Shown here piece by piece: positions 43,707 to 53,212 of a stretch of DNA of 58,569 nt; within the stretch, counting starts at the first letter, position 1; each line of letters begins with the position of its first letter. A program made the position numbers and the translations under genes. The stretch comes from an uncultured Acidobacteriia bacterium (GTDB lineage: Bacteria; Acidobacteriota; Terriglobia; Bryobacterales; Bryobacteraceae): assembly GCA_903909435.1 (NCBI GenBank), contig CAIVVT010000121.1:1-58569 (forward strand), given 5' to 3'. The notes under the pieces were generated by a model. That model made no database searches and was not told the DNA's origin. It was given only the letters and a program-made list of their open reading frames with translations.

Positions 43707-46277
43707 TTACTCGTCCCGCAGCACCTCAAGGGGCTTCTGCGAGAGGATTCTGAGGCTCGCGATCCAGCCCGCCGCGACCGCCAGCAAAGCCGTCATGGCG
43801 GTGGTGAGGAGCAGCGGGGCCCACTCCACGTGGAACTCGGCGTCGAGTAGCCTTGTCATCAGGACGCGGGTGAATGCCGTTGCCAGCGCGCTGCCCATCG
43901 CGCCCGCGACGAGCCCCAGTATGAGAAACTCCACGGAGAAGATGCCGGCCAGGGTAAATCGCTTCGCTCCCAGTGTCTTCAGCACGGCCGTCTCCCGAAT
44001 GCGCCGGAAGCGCGTGCCGGCCACCGTCGAGGCCAGGATCACGGCCCCGGCTAGAATTGCGAAGCCCGCGATGAAGCGCACGACCAACGACACCTGATCC
44101 ACCACCTGCTGCACCAACAGCATGACGTCGGCCGTGTTGATCACCGTGACAGTCGGGTAAGCCTGGTACACCTGGCGTTGGAACTGGCCGATCTGCTTGC
44201 CGCTCAGACGGATCAGACCGAGATACTGCACCGGCAGTCCTGCGAGTGCTACCTGATTGAAAAGCACGTCCATCTGCGGACCCGTGCGCACCGCGCGCTG
44301 GCGGAAGACGGCCGACAGCGGCGTTTCGAACTCGCGTCCGATCGCGCTCCACTTGAGCTTCATTCCCGGCTTCAACTTCAGAGTGGCGGCCATGTCTTCC
44401 GCCACCGCGACTTGCGGCTCCGCGGCGCCCGGCTTCCACCACCCGCCCTGCCGTGCCAGCAGGTCCTCCGGCGGCTTCTCCGCCCACGTCACCTGCCGCG
44501 TGGACTGGTAGCGGCGCTCAAAGCCCTTCAAGTCGAGGTCCTTCACCGGGCGCCCGTTGATGGTCTCCAAACGCACAGCGACCAGCGGCTCAACCACTGG
44601 TTTGGTTTTCAACCCGTGCAAGCCTTCGAGCAGCTTTTGCACGCCATCGCGCTCGCGATCCGTGATGTTGATTAGAATGACGTTCGGCGCACCGGGCGGC
44701 GCCGCGCTGGCCACCTCCTGCAATAGTGATTTCTGAAGCAGGTAAACGCTCAGGGTGAACGTCACGCCAATGCCGAGCGCTACCAGCACGGAAGGCGCGT
44801 GGTTGCCAGGCCGATACAGGTTCGCCATGCCCTGCCGCCACTCCACGCTCCAGCGCACCGGCGTCTTCTGCACCAGCCAGCGCAAGCCTCGCAGCAGAGC
44901 CCAGGCCACGGCGGCCAGCAGCAGCAGGCTCACCGCAATGCCGCCCACGAAATACGCGCCCATCTTCAACGACTCGGCCAACCAGCCTGCGATCAGCCCG
45001 ACGCATCCCAGAATCACCAACCCCGCTGCGAGTGCCGGCAATGACCGTTGGATGCGGACCCGCAGCGGAGCGCGCACCTCCGCCATCTCGCGCCGGAAGA
45101 TCGCGGCCGGTTTGATCTGGCGAATCGAGAGCAGCGGCGGAATCGTGAACAACAGCGACACGAGCAAACCCACGCCGACGCCCTGAACCGCAAACGCCGG
45201 GCTCCACGACAAGGCGTGATCGAACAGGAAGAACTTGGCGAGCAGCCGCGGCATCGCGCGCTGCACCGCGAAGCCTACTCCCATGCCCGCAACGCCGCCG
45301 GTCAGCCCGAGCAATGCGGCCTGCAGCGAGTAGATGGTCACGATCTGCGAGCTGCGCGCACCCAGGCACTTCATGATGGCGATGGAGTCTAGCCGCTGCT
45401 GCATGTGCGCGTGGATCGCCGTCGCGACGCCCAAAGCGCCGACCACCAGCGCGATCAGGCTTACCAGGCTCAGGAACGTTGTCGAGCGCTCCAAAGCGCG
45501 CCGGATGATGGGATGCGACTCGCGGTAATCGGCGACCATCGCTTCCGGGAATACGCGCTTCAACTCGCTTCGCATCGTGTCCAGGTCGATGACCCGTGGA
45601 GTGCCAGCGGGCGGGAGCTTGAAGAGGATACGGTGCGACGCCCGGCTGCCGAAAGTCATCAGCCCGGTGCGTTCCAACCCTTCGCGGCTGATCAACAGGC
45701 GCGGGCCCAGGTTCAAGCTGCCCGTCATGCGATCGGGCTCGCTCGCCACCGTGCCAACGATTCGAAACTCGGCCACGCCCAACTTCACCATGGAGCCTGT
45801 CTGCACGTTGAGCCGGATCGGGAGATCGTCCGAGACGGCCACGCTCCGGGCGTCCAACGCGTCTTTCAACCTGCGATCGGGATCGAGCGTGACGCGGCCG
45901 TAGAAGGGGTAGGCGGCCGGGTCCACCGCCTTCACCGAGACCAGCGTGGGGACGCCGTCCGGCTGTCCGCTGCCCAGCATGGAAACCGTCTCGGAGATGC
46001 GCGTGACCTGCGCGCCGCGCCTGACGTAGCCGTCGATGCACTTTTGCTGATCGGGCGATAGATCGGTGAACTGGCGTATGCTCACGTCGGCCGCCATCAG
46101 CGTGCGCGCCTGACGCCGCAGCTCTTCTTGGAACGCATCCGCAAAACCACGCACACCGGTCAGCGCGCCCACGCCCGTGGCTACGCCGAGCACCGCAAAA
46201 AGGAATTTCGGCGCAGAGGCGCGCGCTTCTCGCCGTGCCACGCGCCAGGCAAGTTTCCAGCTCGCGACGAATCTCAT
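43707..46277 (-). CDS. YbbP-like FtsX-family ABC transporter permease
   Basis: An 856-residue permease of the YbbP type: two MacB-like periplasmic domains and two FtsX helix bundles, with about ten transmembrane helices. The N-terminus WKLAWRVARREARASAPKFL and the segment IHAHMQQRLDSIAIMKCLGA are typical; later it has SVEWRQGMANLYRPGNHAP and RETAVLKTLGAKRF. Its start overlaps the ATPase stop by four bases. With the ATPase and the divergent TesA-like esterase this is the conserved ybbA-ybbP-tesA arrangement, thought to serve lipid or lysophospholipid handling. The substrate is not proven. Confidence 0.9.
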   Translation of the reverse strand: MRFVASWKLAWRVARREARASAPKFLFAVLGVATGVGALTGVRGFADAFQEELRRQARTLMAADVSIRQFTDLSPDQQKCIDGYVRRGAQVTRISETVSMLGSGQPDGVPTLVSVKAVDPAAYPFYGRVTLDPDRRLKDALDARSVAVSDDLPIRLNVQTGSMVKLGVAEFRIVGTVASEPDRMTGSLNLGPRLLISREGLERTGLMTFGSRASHRILFKLPPAGTPRVIDLDTMRSELKRVFPEAMVADYRESHPIIRRALERSTTFLSLVSLIALVVGALGVATAIHAHMQQRLDSIAIMKCLGARSSQIVTIYSLQAALLGLTGGVAGMGVGFAVQRAMPRLLAKFFLFDHALSWSPAFAVQGVGVGLLVSLLFTIPPLLSIRQIKPAAIFRREMAEVRAPLRVRIQRSLPALAAGLVILGCVGLIAGWLAESLKMGAYFVGGIAVSLLLLAAVAWALLRGLRWLVQKTPVRWSVEWRQGMANLYRPGNHAPSVLVALGIGVTFTLSVYLLQKSLLQEVASAAPPGAPNVILINITDRERDGVQKLLEGLHGLKTKPVVEPLVAVRLETINGRPVKDLDLKGFERRYQSTRQVTWAEKPPEDLLARQGGWWKPGAAEPQVAVAEDMAATLKLKPGMKLKWSAIGREFETPLSAVFRQRAVRTGPQMDVLFNQVALAGLPVQYLGLIRLSGKQIGQFQRQVYQAYPTVTVINTADVMLLVQQVVDQVSLVVRFIAGFAILAGAVILASTVAGTRFRRIRETAVLKTLGAKRFTLAGIFSVEFLILGLVAGAMGSALATAFTRVLMTRLLDAEFHVEWAPLLLTTAMTALLAVAAGWIASLRILSQKPLEVLRDE

Positions 46278-46987
46278 ACTGCCTGCTTCTGGTCGCTCTC
46301 GATCAGCCCGTCGCGCATGGTCAGGATACGCGTGGCGCAGCGCGCCAGGTCGTGGTCGTGGGTCACCAGCACCAGCGTTGCGCCCTCCTGCCTGTTCAAA
46401 CTCAGGAGCAGTTCCAGCACCTGCTGACCGTTCTTCGAATCCAGGTTGCCGGTCGGTTCGTCCGCCAGCAGCAGCGGGGGACGGCGCATGAAGGCACGTG
46501 CCAGAGCGACCCGCTGCTGCTCGCCGCCAGAGAGTTGCACGGGGTAATGGTCGCGGCGGTCGCTTAGCCCGACGGTGTCCAGCAGACTGCGCGCCCGCTC
46601 GTACGCGTCACCTCCGAGTTCGCCCGCCAGTTCCGCGGGCAAAAGCACATTCTCCTCCGCCGTGAGCGTCGGGATCAGTTGGTAACTTTGAAAAACGAAC
46701 CCGATCTTGCGTCCGCGAACCTCGGAGAGACGGTCTTCGCCGAGACCTGAGATCTCCTCTCCATCCAGTTGAATGCTGCCCGCGCTGGGGCTGTCGAGCC
46801 CCGCCAGCAAGCCCAGCAGCGTGCTCTTGCCACTACCCGAAGCACCCATAATCGCCACGTATTCCCCGCGCTGGACCGCTAGATCGATGCCTCGCAGGAT
46901 GTCAACACGGTGCGTGCCGGTGTCGATCCACTTTGTCACACCCTTCAATTCGAGGATTGGACGATCGTGCGTGTCATTTCCGTTCAT
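46274..46987 (-). CDS. YbbA-like ABC transporter ATP-binding protein
   Basis: A 237-residue ABC ATPase of the LolD/MacB/YbbA group. Walker [10 protein letters not shown] is at about residues 49-57, the Q-loop is in [19 protein letters not shown], the signature is [15 protein letters not shown], Walker B is [13 protein letters not shown] and the switch histidine is in LVTHDHDLA. It starts the operon and overlaps ybbP by four bases. No signal or membrane segment, as expected for a nucleotide-binding subunit. It is divergent from the TesA-like gene with a 41-base gap. Confidence 0.92.
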   Translation of the reverse strand: MNGNDTHDRPILELKGVTKWIDTGTHRVDILRGIDLAVQRGEYVAIMGASGSGKSTLLGLLAGLDSPSAGSIQLDGEEISGLGEDRLSEVRGRKIGFVFQSYQLIPTLTAEENVLLPAELAGELGGDAYERARSLLDTVGLSDRRDHYPVQLSGGEQQRVALARAFMRRPPLLLADEPTGNLDSKNGQQVLELLLSLNRQEGATLVLVTHDHDLARCATRILTMRDGLIESDQKQAV

Positions 46988-47028
46988 ACCCGGGAGGCCC
47001 TCGCCTCTTATGATGGCAGTGGAGGCCC

Positions 47029-47655
47029 ATGCGACGTTTCATCGCGCCAACTTTGTTTGTAATGTTTTGTTGCGTTCTCTGGCCCGCACGGCTTCAGGCA
47101 GCCGATGCGCGGCCTGTGATCGTCGCCTTTGGGGACAGCTTGACAGCTGGATACGGTCTCGCCAACGGGGAGAGCTTTCCCGACGCCCTGCAGAAACTGC
47201 TCGACCGGCGCGGGCTGCATTATCGGGTTGTGAACCAGGGGATCAGCGGGGACACCACCAGCGGCGGCGCGGCCCGCGTGAGACAGGTAATCGAGTTAAA
47301 GCCCGCAGTCGTAATCCTGGAATTGGGCGCCAACGACGGCTTGCGCGGGTTGCCGTTGACCGCGACGCGCGCGAATCTCGCCGGCATGATCGATCAGTTC
47401 CGCAAAAACGGGGCACAGGTCCTGCTGGCGGGAATCACGCTCCCGCGCAACTACGGGCCGGACTATATTCAGGGCTTCGACAAGATCTATCGCGATCTGG
47501 CGCGCGAGAAGCGTCTGGCTCTGATTCCCTTCCTTCTGGAGGGCGTGGCGACGAATCCATCACTGATGCAGGAAGACTCGCTGCACCCCACTGCCGAGGG
47601 CGCGCGGCGGGTGGCTGCGACGGTCCTGCGCTATCTGCTGCCGTTACTGAAATAG
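47029..47655 (+). CDS. tesA: TesA-like SGNH arylesterase/lysophospholipase
   Basis: A 208-residue periplasmic SGNH hydrolase. A signal peptide (PTLFVMFCCVLWPARLQA) is followed by block I FGDSLTAGYGL (catalytic serine), block II QGISGDTTSGG, block III ELGANDGLRG and block V HPTAEGA (catalytic histidine; the aspartate is in QEDSLHP). This is the TesA/arylesterase set. It is divergent from ybbA-ybbP as in many bacteria, which makes a shared lipid-processing role likely. The start ATG 47029 directly precedes the signal. Confidence 0.9.
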   Translation: MRRFIAPTLFVMFCCVLWPARLQAADARPVIVAFGDSLTAGYGLANGESFPDALQKLLDRRGLHYRVVNQGISGDTTSGGAARVRQVIELKPAVVILELGANDGLRGLPLTATRANLAGMIDQFRKNGAQVLLAGITLPRNYGPDYIQGFDKIYRDLAREKRLALIPFLLEGVATNPSLMQEDSLHPTAEGARRVAATVLRYLLPLLK

Positions 47656-47670
47656 CTCGAACTTGGGAAG

Positions 47671-47700
47671 CCGCACGGCGCTGGAACGCCGCTCCAGCCA
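47671..47700. terminator. Hairpin between tesA and xerC
   Basis: GCTGGA (47680-47685) pairs with TCCAGC (47693-47698), and CGGCG/CGCCG pair in an alternative fold, between convergent genes. No T-run follows. A weak bidirectional terminator is possible. Confidence 0.4.
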
Positions 47701-47706
47701 GGGCGA

Positions 47707-48618
47707 CTATTTGGCGCGCGGATGCGCGGCGTCGTAAACCCTCATCAGGTCGAGCAGCGTGAGTTGGGTGTACTTCTGCGTGGTCGAAAGGCTGGCGTGG
47801 CCCAACAATTCCTGAATCGCACGCAGGTCCGCTCCAGCGCGCAGCAGGTGCGTCGCATAGGCGTGGCGCAGGCTGTGCGGGTGCATTGCGGAGTCGCCCA
47901 GCAGAGCCACAGAGTACATCTTCACGATCAGGCTTGCGCCGCGGTCCGTCAGCCGTTTGCCGCGGTGATTCAGGAAGATCGCCGGTTCTTCCGGCAGCTC
48001 GCCGCGTGCCTCAATCCAGGACTTCAAAACCGACAGCGCCTGCTCGGGGATGGGTACCTGCCGTTCCTTTTTGCGTTTCCCCCGGACTCGCACCCAGCCT
48101 GCGCTGAAATCCACGTCGCCAACGTTCATTCCTACAAGCTCGCTGATGCGCACTCCGCAGCCGTACAGCATCTCAAGCAGCGCCCGGTCGCGCTCCGGGT
48201 AAGGCCGCGGAAACTGCCCCGATTCCGCGCCGTCCAGCAGAGCCATGGCCTGGTCTTCGCTGGGCACATCGGGCAGTTTCTTGGGGATCTTCGGTGTCTG
48301 GACCAGCGTCGCCGGGTTCACCGCGATCAGGGCTTCACGCACGCAGTATTCGAAGAAGCCGCGCAAGGCCGAGAGCTTGCGCCGGATGGTCACGCGCGCC
48401 AGATCCGCCGCATACAGCGACGCCATCCACTCGCGTATCAGCAGCAGGTCGATGGCGGCCGGACCCGGCGGTTCTCCCGCTCGCGCCAGGTAGTCGTGAA
48501 ACTGCTCCAGGTCGGAGGCATAGTTGCGCACCGTGTGCACGCTCGCACTCTCGCGCCGCAGGGTGTCGAGGTAGGCGCGGATCAGCCTCGCGAGTTCCGT
48601 CTCAGACTGCAGCGGCAT
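47707..48618 (-). CDS. xerC: XerC-like tyrosine recombinase
   Basis: A 303-residue tyrosine site-specific recombinase. The SAM-like N-terminal domain ends near residue 100; the catalytic residues are R157 (CGVRISEL), K181, H248 and R251 (HPHSLRHA), H274 (LGHAS) and Y283 (TQKYTQL). Length and the complete R-K-H-R-H-Y set fit housekeeping XerC or XerD, which resolve chromosome dimers at dif. It overlaps the trmFO stop by 17 bases, the conserved neighbour order in many bacteria, so it is not a phage integrase. XerC rather than XerD is suggested by the neighbour but not proven. Confidence 0.87.
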   Translation of the reverse strand: MPLQSETELARLIRAYLDTLRRESASVHTVRNYASDLEQFHDYLARAGEPPGPAAIDLLLIREWMASLYAADLARVTIRRKLSALRGFFEYCVREALIAVNPATLVQTPKIPKKLPDVPSEDQAMALLDGAESGQFPRPYPERDRALLEMLYGCGVRISELVGMNVGDVDFSAGWVRVRGKRKKERQVPIPEQALSVLKSWIEARGELPEEPAIFLNHRGKRLTDRGASLIVKMYSVALLGDSAMHPHSLRHAYATHLLRAGADLRAIQELLGHASLSTTQKYTQLTLLDLMRVYDAAHPRAK

Positions 48619-49972
48619 GGGCGCCCAGGTACTCGTCCATCGCGGCTACGGCGCGGCGGCACACCTCGACGTGGCGCGCCTTCCGGTCGTGCCGGAGTTT
48701 TCGTTTCAACTCAGGTTCGAGTTGGGGCAAAAGGTCGAAGGCGATGTTGGCCGGCTGATAGCGCTTAGGGTCGGCGTGCGTCAGGTAGTGAATCAGGGAG
48801 CCGCAGGCGGTCTCGCGCGGCAGGTCTGCCAACCTCTCGCCACGCGCATAAGCCGCCGCGAAGCGCCCGGCGAGCAGGCCGGTCGCAATCGACTCCACGT
48901 AGCCCTCCACCCCGGAGATCTGGCCCGCGAAGAAGACCCGCTCGTCGGCCTTCAGCTGCAGTTCCGCCGTCAACAGTTCAGGCGCGTTGATGTAGGTGTT
49001 GCGGTGCATCTGGCCGAAGCGCAGGAACTCGGCGTTCTCAAGCCCGGGGATCAGGCGCAGCACGCGCTGCTGCTCGCCAAACTTCATGTGGTTTTGAAAG
49101 CCGACCAGGTTGTAGCTATCGGCCCGCTGGGTCTCCTGCCTGAGTTGCACGATGGCGTACGCCCAGCGTCCGGTGCGCGGGTCGTCGAGACCCACCGGCT
49201 TCATCGGACCAAAGCGCAGCGTGTCGCGCCCGCGCCGGGCGATCTCCTCCACCGGCAGACAGGCCTCGAAGAACGGGACTTTGCCCGCGCGGATCGCCAT
49301 GTCGTCCTCGATATGAGCGTCCGCGCTCTCCGCCGCGAGCAGGGCGTCGAGGAAGGTTTCGTACTCTGGCTTCGTCATGGGGCAATTGAGGTAGTCCTCG
49401 CCGCCGTCAAGCGACTTGCCGTAACGCGATGCCGCGAAGACCTTCGAATGATCGATCGTGGACGCATCGACAATCGGACTGATCGAGTCGTAGAAATAAA
49501 GCCGCTCGCTGCCCGTGCGGCGCGCGATGTCAGCGGCCAAAGTGCCGGAGGTCAGGGGACCCGTAGCCACCACTACGATCCCGTTCGCGGGGACTTCGCG
49601 CACTTCCTCGCGCCGGATCTCGACTAGCGGCTCAGCTTCGAGCGCCGCCGTGATTGCTTTCGAGAATAGCTCGCGATCGACCGTTAAGGCGTGGCCACCC
49701 GGCACGCGCGTCTGCTCCGCCGCACGCAGAGCCAGCGAGCCCATGCGCCGCAACTCCACTTTCAGCAGCCAGGAGGCCGTGTTCGGACTGTCGCTTTTCA
49801 GTGAATTGGAGCAAACCAATTCGGCGCAATCGCCCGTCTTGTGCGCCTTGGTCTGCCGGTTCGGGCGCATCTCGTGGAGGACGCACGCCAGGCCCGAGCG
49901 CGCGATCTGCCACGCTGCTTCGCTGCCCGCCAGGCCCGCGCCGAGAATGTGGATTTCTTTGTCGTTATGCAA
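48602..49972 (-). CDS. trmFO: TrmFO, folate-dependent tRNA U54 methyltransferase
   Basis: A 456-residue FAD protein that transfers a methyl from methylenetetrahydrofolate to U54 of tRNA, giving ribothymidine. The FAD site is ILGAGLAGSEAAWQIA, followed by HEMRP; family motifs are ELVCSNSLKSDSP, PGGHALTVDRELFS, YFYDSISPIVDASTIDHSKV, YLNCPMTKPEYETF and FFAGQISGVEGYVESIATG. The length is standard. It reads leftward with xerC overlapping, and its start faces the M61 peptidase 23 bases away. Very secure. Confidence 0.96.
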   Translation of the reverse strand: MHNDKEIHILGAGLAGSEAAWQIARSGLACVLHEMRPNRQTKAHKTGDCAELVCSNSLKSDSPNTASWLLKVELRRMGSLALRAAEQTRVPGGHALTVDRELFSKAITAALEAEPLVEIRREEVREVPANGIVVVATGPLTSGTLAADIARRTGSERLYFYDSISPIVDASTIDHSKVFAASRYGKSLDGGEDYLNCPMTKPEYETFLDALLAAESADAHIEDDMAIRAGKVPFFEACLPVEEIARRGRDTLRFGPMKPVGLDDPRTGRWAYAIVQLRQETQRADSYNLVGFQNHMKFGEQQRVLRLIPGLENAEFLRFGQMHRNTYINAPELLTAELQLKADERVFFAGQISGVEGYVESIATGLLAGRFAAAYARGERLADLPRETACGSLIHYLTHADPKRYQPANIAFDLLPQLEPELKRKLRHDRKARHVEVCRRAVAAMDEYLGAHAAAV

Positions 49973-49995
49973 TCCATTACCATTGTAAGTTCCCC

Positions 49996-51849
49996 ATGCG
50001 AAAACCTAAGAAAAGTGTTACTATTACCGTCTTTTTGACCTGTTTTTGCGGGTTTTTTGCATCTTCCGCCGAAGGACCCGAGCCGCTGCGCTACACTCTC
50101 CGGTTCCCCCGGCCTCAAACGCACTACGTGGAAGTCACCGCTCAGATCCCCGCCGGCAAGCCGCAAATCGAGCTTTACATGGCGGTGTGGACGCCCGGTT
50201 CCTACATGGTGCGGGAATACTCGCGCAACGTCGAAGCCTTCACGGCCGCCGACGAAACCGGACGCCCTCTGGCCGTGACGAAGACCCGCAAGAATCGCTG
50301 GCTGGTCGCAGCGGGCAGCGCCAAGGCGCTCACCGTCGGCTACAAAGTCTACGCCAACGAGCCGAGCGTCCAGGGCAACTACGTGGATGCGGGCTTCGCC
50401 ATGCTGAACGGAGCGGCGAACTTCGTCAGCGTTGTTGGCGACGGCAAACGACCCTACGAAGTGAAACTCGAATTGGCCGCCGGATGGCAGGAGAGTATCA
50501 GCGGACTGAAGCGAACCGGCCAACACACCTACGCCGCGCCGGATTTCGACCAGTTGCTCGACTCCCCGATTTACGCCGGCAATGCACCGATCCACGAGTT
50601 TGAAGTAGACGGGAAGAAACACTACCTGGTGAACGAAGGTGAAGGTCCGATGTGGGATGGTCCCGCCTCGGCGAAGGACGTCCAGAAAATCGTCGCCGAA
50701 TACAGCCGCATGTGGGGCGGGCTGCCTTACGACCAGTACGTGTTCTTCAACATGCTGATCGAACACGGCGGCGGCCTGGAGCACAAGAACTCGACCTGGA
50801 TGGGCGGCAGCAAATGGGCCTACGGGAATACCGTTGTCCCGCCCCCGGCTGACGATGCCGCGCCACGCGCTCCGTCGCGACCGAACCGCCTGGGCTGGCT
50901 CGGCCTGGTGAGTCACGAGTACTTCCACCTGTGGAACGTGAAGCGGTTGCGCCCGGTCGAACTGGGGCCGTTCGATTACGAAAACGAGAACTACACCCGC
51001 AGCTTGTGGCTAGCCGAGGGGGTCACGTCCTACTACGGCGAACTCGCACTGGGCCGCACGAAGCAGGCGACGCGGGACCAATTGCTGCAGTCCTTCGGTG
51101 GTGCGATCGCTGCGCTGCAGAACACGCCCGGGAGGCTGGTGACGCCGCTCGAACAGAACTCCTTCGACGCCTGGATCAAGCTCTACCACTCGGACGAAAA
51201 CACGCCGAACACGGCCATCAGCTACTACACCAAAGGTGAGGTGGTCGGCCTGCTACTCGACGCCAAGATCCGGAAGTTGACGCACGGCGCCAAGTCGCTA
51301 GACGACGCGATGACGCTGGCCTACCAACGCTACAGCGGCGAGCAGGGCTACACGCCGGAACAGTTTCGCGCGACGGTCAGTGAAGTCGCCGGCTCGGACT
51401 TGAGCGAGTGGTTCGGTGCCGCGCTGGAATCTACCAGGGAACTCGACTACTCCGAGTTACTCGATTGGTTGGGCCTGCGTTTCAAGAAGCCTGTCGAGCG
51501 GCCGGGCGCTCCGCCGCGCATCAAGACGGGACTGCGCACGCGGGTAGACGCGGGACGCCTCTTAATCGAAGGCGTGGTCCGGGACACTCCCGGCGAGGCT
51601 GCCGGGCTGAACGCCGGCGACGAGATCCTGGCCATCAACAGCTACCGGCTGCGGGCAGAACAGTGGCCTGCCCGGCTCGACTCCTACAAGCCGGGCGAGA
51701 CGGTGAAACTGCTGATCGCGCATCGCGACCTGCTGCAGGAAGTGCCCTTCGTCGTTACCGCGGATAACCCGGCGTCGTGGCAACTCGAAGTGCGCCCGGA
51801 TGCCACGCACGCGCAACAGTCGCACCTGAAAGCGTGGCTGCGCGAATAG
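49996..51849 (+). CDS. M61 family metallopeptidase with PDZ domain
   Basis: A 617-residue exported peptidase of the glycyl-aminopeptidase family. A signal peptide (VTITVFLTCFCGFFASSA) is followed by the N-terminal M61 beta domain with AVWTPGSYMVREYSRNVEAF. The zinc motif is HEYFH with H307, E308 and H311, and the third ligand region is LWLAEGVTSYYGEL. The C-terminal 100 residues form a PDZ domain (VVRDTPGEAAGLNAGDEILA). The start ATG 49996 lies directly before the signal; the longer frame upstream is antisense to trmFO. Substrate unknown. Confidence 0.92.
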   Translation: MRKPKKSVTITVFLTCFCGFFASSAEGPEPLRYTLRFPRPQTHYVEVTAQIPAGKPQIELYMAVWTPGSYMVREYSRNVEAFTAADETGRPLAVTKTRKNRWLVAAGSAKALTVGYKVYANEPSVQGNYVDAGFAMLNGAANFVSVVGDGKRPYEVKLELAAGWQESISGLKRTGQHTYAAPDFDQLLDSPIYAGNAPIHEFEVDGKKHYLVNEGEGPMWDGPASAKDVQKIVAEYSRMWGGLPYDQYVFFNMLIEHGGGLEHKNSTWMGGSKWAYGNTVVPPPADDAAPRAPSRPNRLGWLGLVSHEYFHLWNVKRLRPVELGPFDYENENYTRSLWLAEGVTSYYGELALGRTKQATRDQLLQSFGGAIAALQNTPGRLVTPLEQNSFDAWIKLYHSDENTPNTAISYYTKGEVVGLLLDAKIRKLTHGAKSLDDAMTLAYQRYSGEQGYTPEQFRATVSEVAGSDLSEWFGAALESTRELDYSELLDWLGLRFKKPVERPGAPPRIKTGLRTRVDAGRLLIEGVVRDTPGEAAGLNAGDEILAINSYRLRAEQWPARLDSYKPGETVKLLIAHRDLLQEVPFVVTADNPASWQLEVRPDATHAQQSHLKAWLRE

Positions 51850-51900
51850 CGCTTCCAGGTCCACCGTTCAAGCGGCTTGGCTCGAGCAGGAATGCAATTC

Positions 51901-52143
51901 CTACGCGAGGCTCTTATGGGCACCGTCGCAGAAGGGTGGATTCTTCGTATGCTTGCACTGGCACAGCCAGACGTCCTTGGATTCCTCGGCCTTCCACGCT
52001 AAAGGCACGAATTCCGAGCCCCTGTGGGCACCGTCACAGAACGGTTGTCCAGCGGATAGCCCGCAACGGCACCAATGGTAGGTTTTGCCAGCCTCAACGC
52101 TCACGCAGACCGGATTCTTCGCGGCAACGGTCGGTTCCGACAT
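51901..52143 (-). CDS. Double CDGSH iron-sulfur protein
   Basis: An 80-residue protein with two CDGSH-type [2Fe-2S] sites: C25, C27, C36 and H40 (CRCGLSAGQPFCDGAH) and C61, C63, C72 and H76 (CQCKHTKNPPFCDGAH). The pair resembles the mitochondrial CISD3/Miner2 type and bacterial relatives that move electrons or clusters. It reads in the same direction as the rubredoxin-FNR and rubrerythrin genes upstream, with a 90-base gap, so all three may be one redox group. Confidence 0.92.
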   Translation of the reverse strand: MSEPTVAAKNPVCVSVEAGKTYHWCRCGLSAGQPFCDGAHRGSEFVPLAWKAEESKDVWLCQCKHTKNPPFCDGAHKSLA

Positions 52144-52233
52144 AAAACAACTCTCCTTAACCCTCGGCCTCGCCCGGAGTTGCCTCCCTGGCGCGCATCA
52201 TCTACACCGGGCCGTCTCGCCGGCTCGATTCGT

Positions 52234-53121
52234 CTAATAGCCAGTGAACCCTTCGGTGGTCACCTGACTCTCGCTGCATTGCAGTTCGTTGCGCAGTACC
52301 TCCGTCAACGCCGAGACCATCTGAGGCGGCCCGCACAGGTAGAATTGGCGTTCGCGGTAGTCGGGCACTTCCTCCCTAATCAATGCGGCGTCGAGGTGCC
52401 CTCGCCTTCCAGTCCAGTGCTCGTCCGCCCGGCTCAGGCAATACACTACCTTAAGGTGTGTATTCATCTGCGACAACGCGTCAAACTCGGATTTAAAAGC
52501 GACTTCTTCCAAACTCCGATTCCCGTAGAGCAAACAGATGTCCGTATTCAATTTCTTGTCGACGGCGTACCTGCAAATGCTGCGCAGCGGCGTGATGCCG
52601 ATTCCGCCGGACAGCAACGCGATCTTCGGGAACTCGCCCTCAAAAGTGAATTTCCCCATCGGATAGGCAATCGAAACCCGCTGGCCGGGCTCAATCCAAT
52701 TCAACAACCGGGAAAACCGGCTCTGGGTAATCCGCTTGGTCACCTCCAGATAGCCCGCCTCGCTGGGGGAACTCGAGATGGTCAGACACCGCGTCAGGCC
52801 GGCTTCCGGATTCAGGCTGAGCGAGAGGTACTGGCCGGGTTTGAACCCGACCTGATGGGCCGTCGTCAACCGGAAGCTTTTTATACTCGGCGTGCGAGCG
52901 ATGACCTGCTGGACGACGGCTTCGACCTGCGCCGGCTGATCCGATTCGCTCGAACCCGACCCCGCGAGGGGCGAGAAATTGCTCTTGGCGGCGCCGCATA
53001 GCGGGCAGCAGAAGTCGGGAGGAAGGTCGTCAAACGGTGTGCCAGGCGGAATGCCCTGGTCTGGCAATCCCTTCTCCGGGTCGTACACGAACCCGCACAC
53101 GGCGCATTCAAACTTCTTCAT
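52234..53121 (-). CDS. Rubredoxin fused to a ferredoxin-NAD(P)+ reductase-like flavoprotein
   Basis: A 295-residue fusion starting at ATG 53121; GGAGG is ten bases upstream. Residues 1-50 are a rubredoxin with iron ligands C6, C9 (CAVCG), C39 and C42 (CPLCG). After a Ser/Glu linker, residues 65-295 form an FNR-type module: RCLTISSSP (FAD), [11 protein letters not shown] (NAD(P)H-binding) and [13 protein letters not shown]. It could pass electrons from NAD(P)H via flavin to the rubredoxin and on to the neighbouring rubrerythrin, which reduces peroxide. Domain assignment is firm; the electron path is inferred. Confidence 0.87.
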   Translation of the reverse strand: MKKFECAVCGFVYDPEKGLPDQGIPPGTPFDDLPPDFCCPLCGAAKSNFSPLAGSGSSESDQPAQVEAVVQQVIARTPSIKSFRLTTAHQVGFKPGQYLSLSLNPEAGLTRCLTISSSPSEAGYLEVTKRITQSRFSRLLNWIEPGQRVSIAYPMGKFTFEGEFPKIALLSGGIGITPLRSICRYAVDKKLNTDICLLYGNRSLEEVAFKSEFDALSQMNTHLKVVYCLSRADEHWTGRRGHLDAALIREEVPDYRERQFYLCGPPQMVSALTEVLRNELQCSESQVTTEGFTGY

Positions 53122-53212
53122 TGCGCCCATTCCTCCACTCGTACCTACCGAACAAGTCAAGATTCCGGACTGCAGCCAAGGAACTCACGCGAGCCACAGC
53201 GGGCAGCGGGAG

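Noticed and set aside
47707..48618. Integrase marking a phage or genomic island
   Set aside because: The protein has the length and residues of XerC and overlaps trmFO, a conserved housekeeping order. No attachment site, transposase or phage gene is near.
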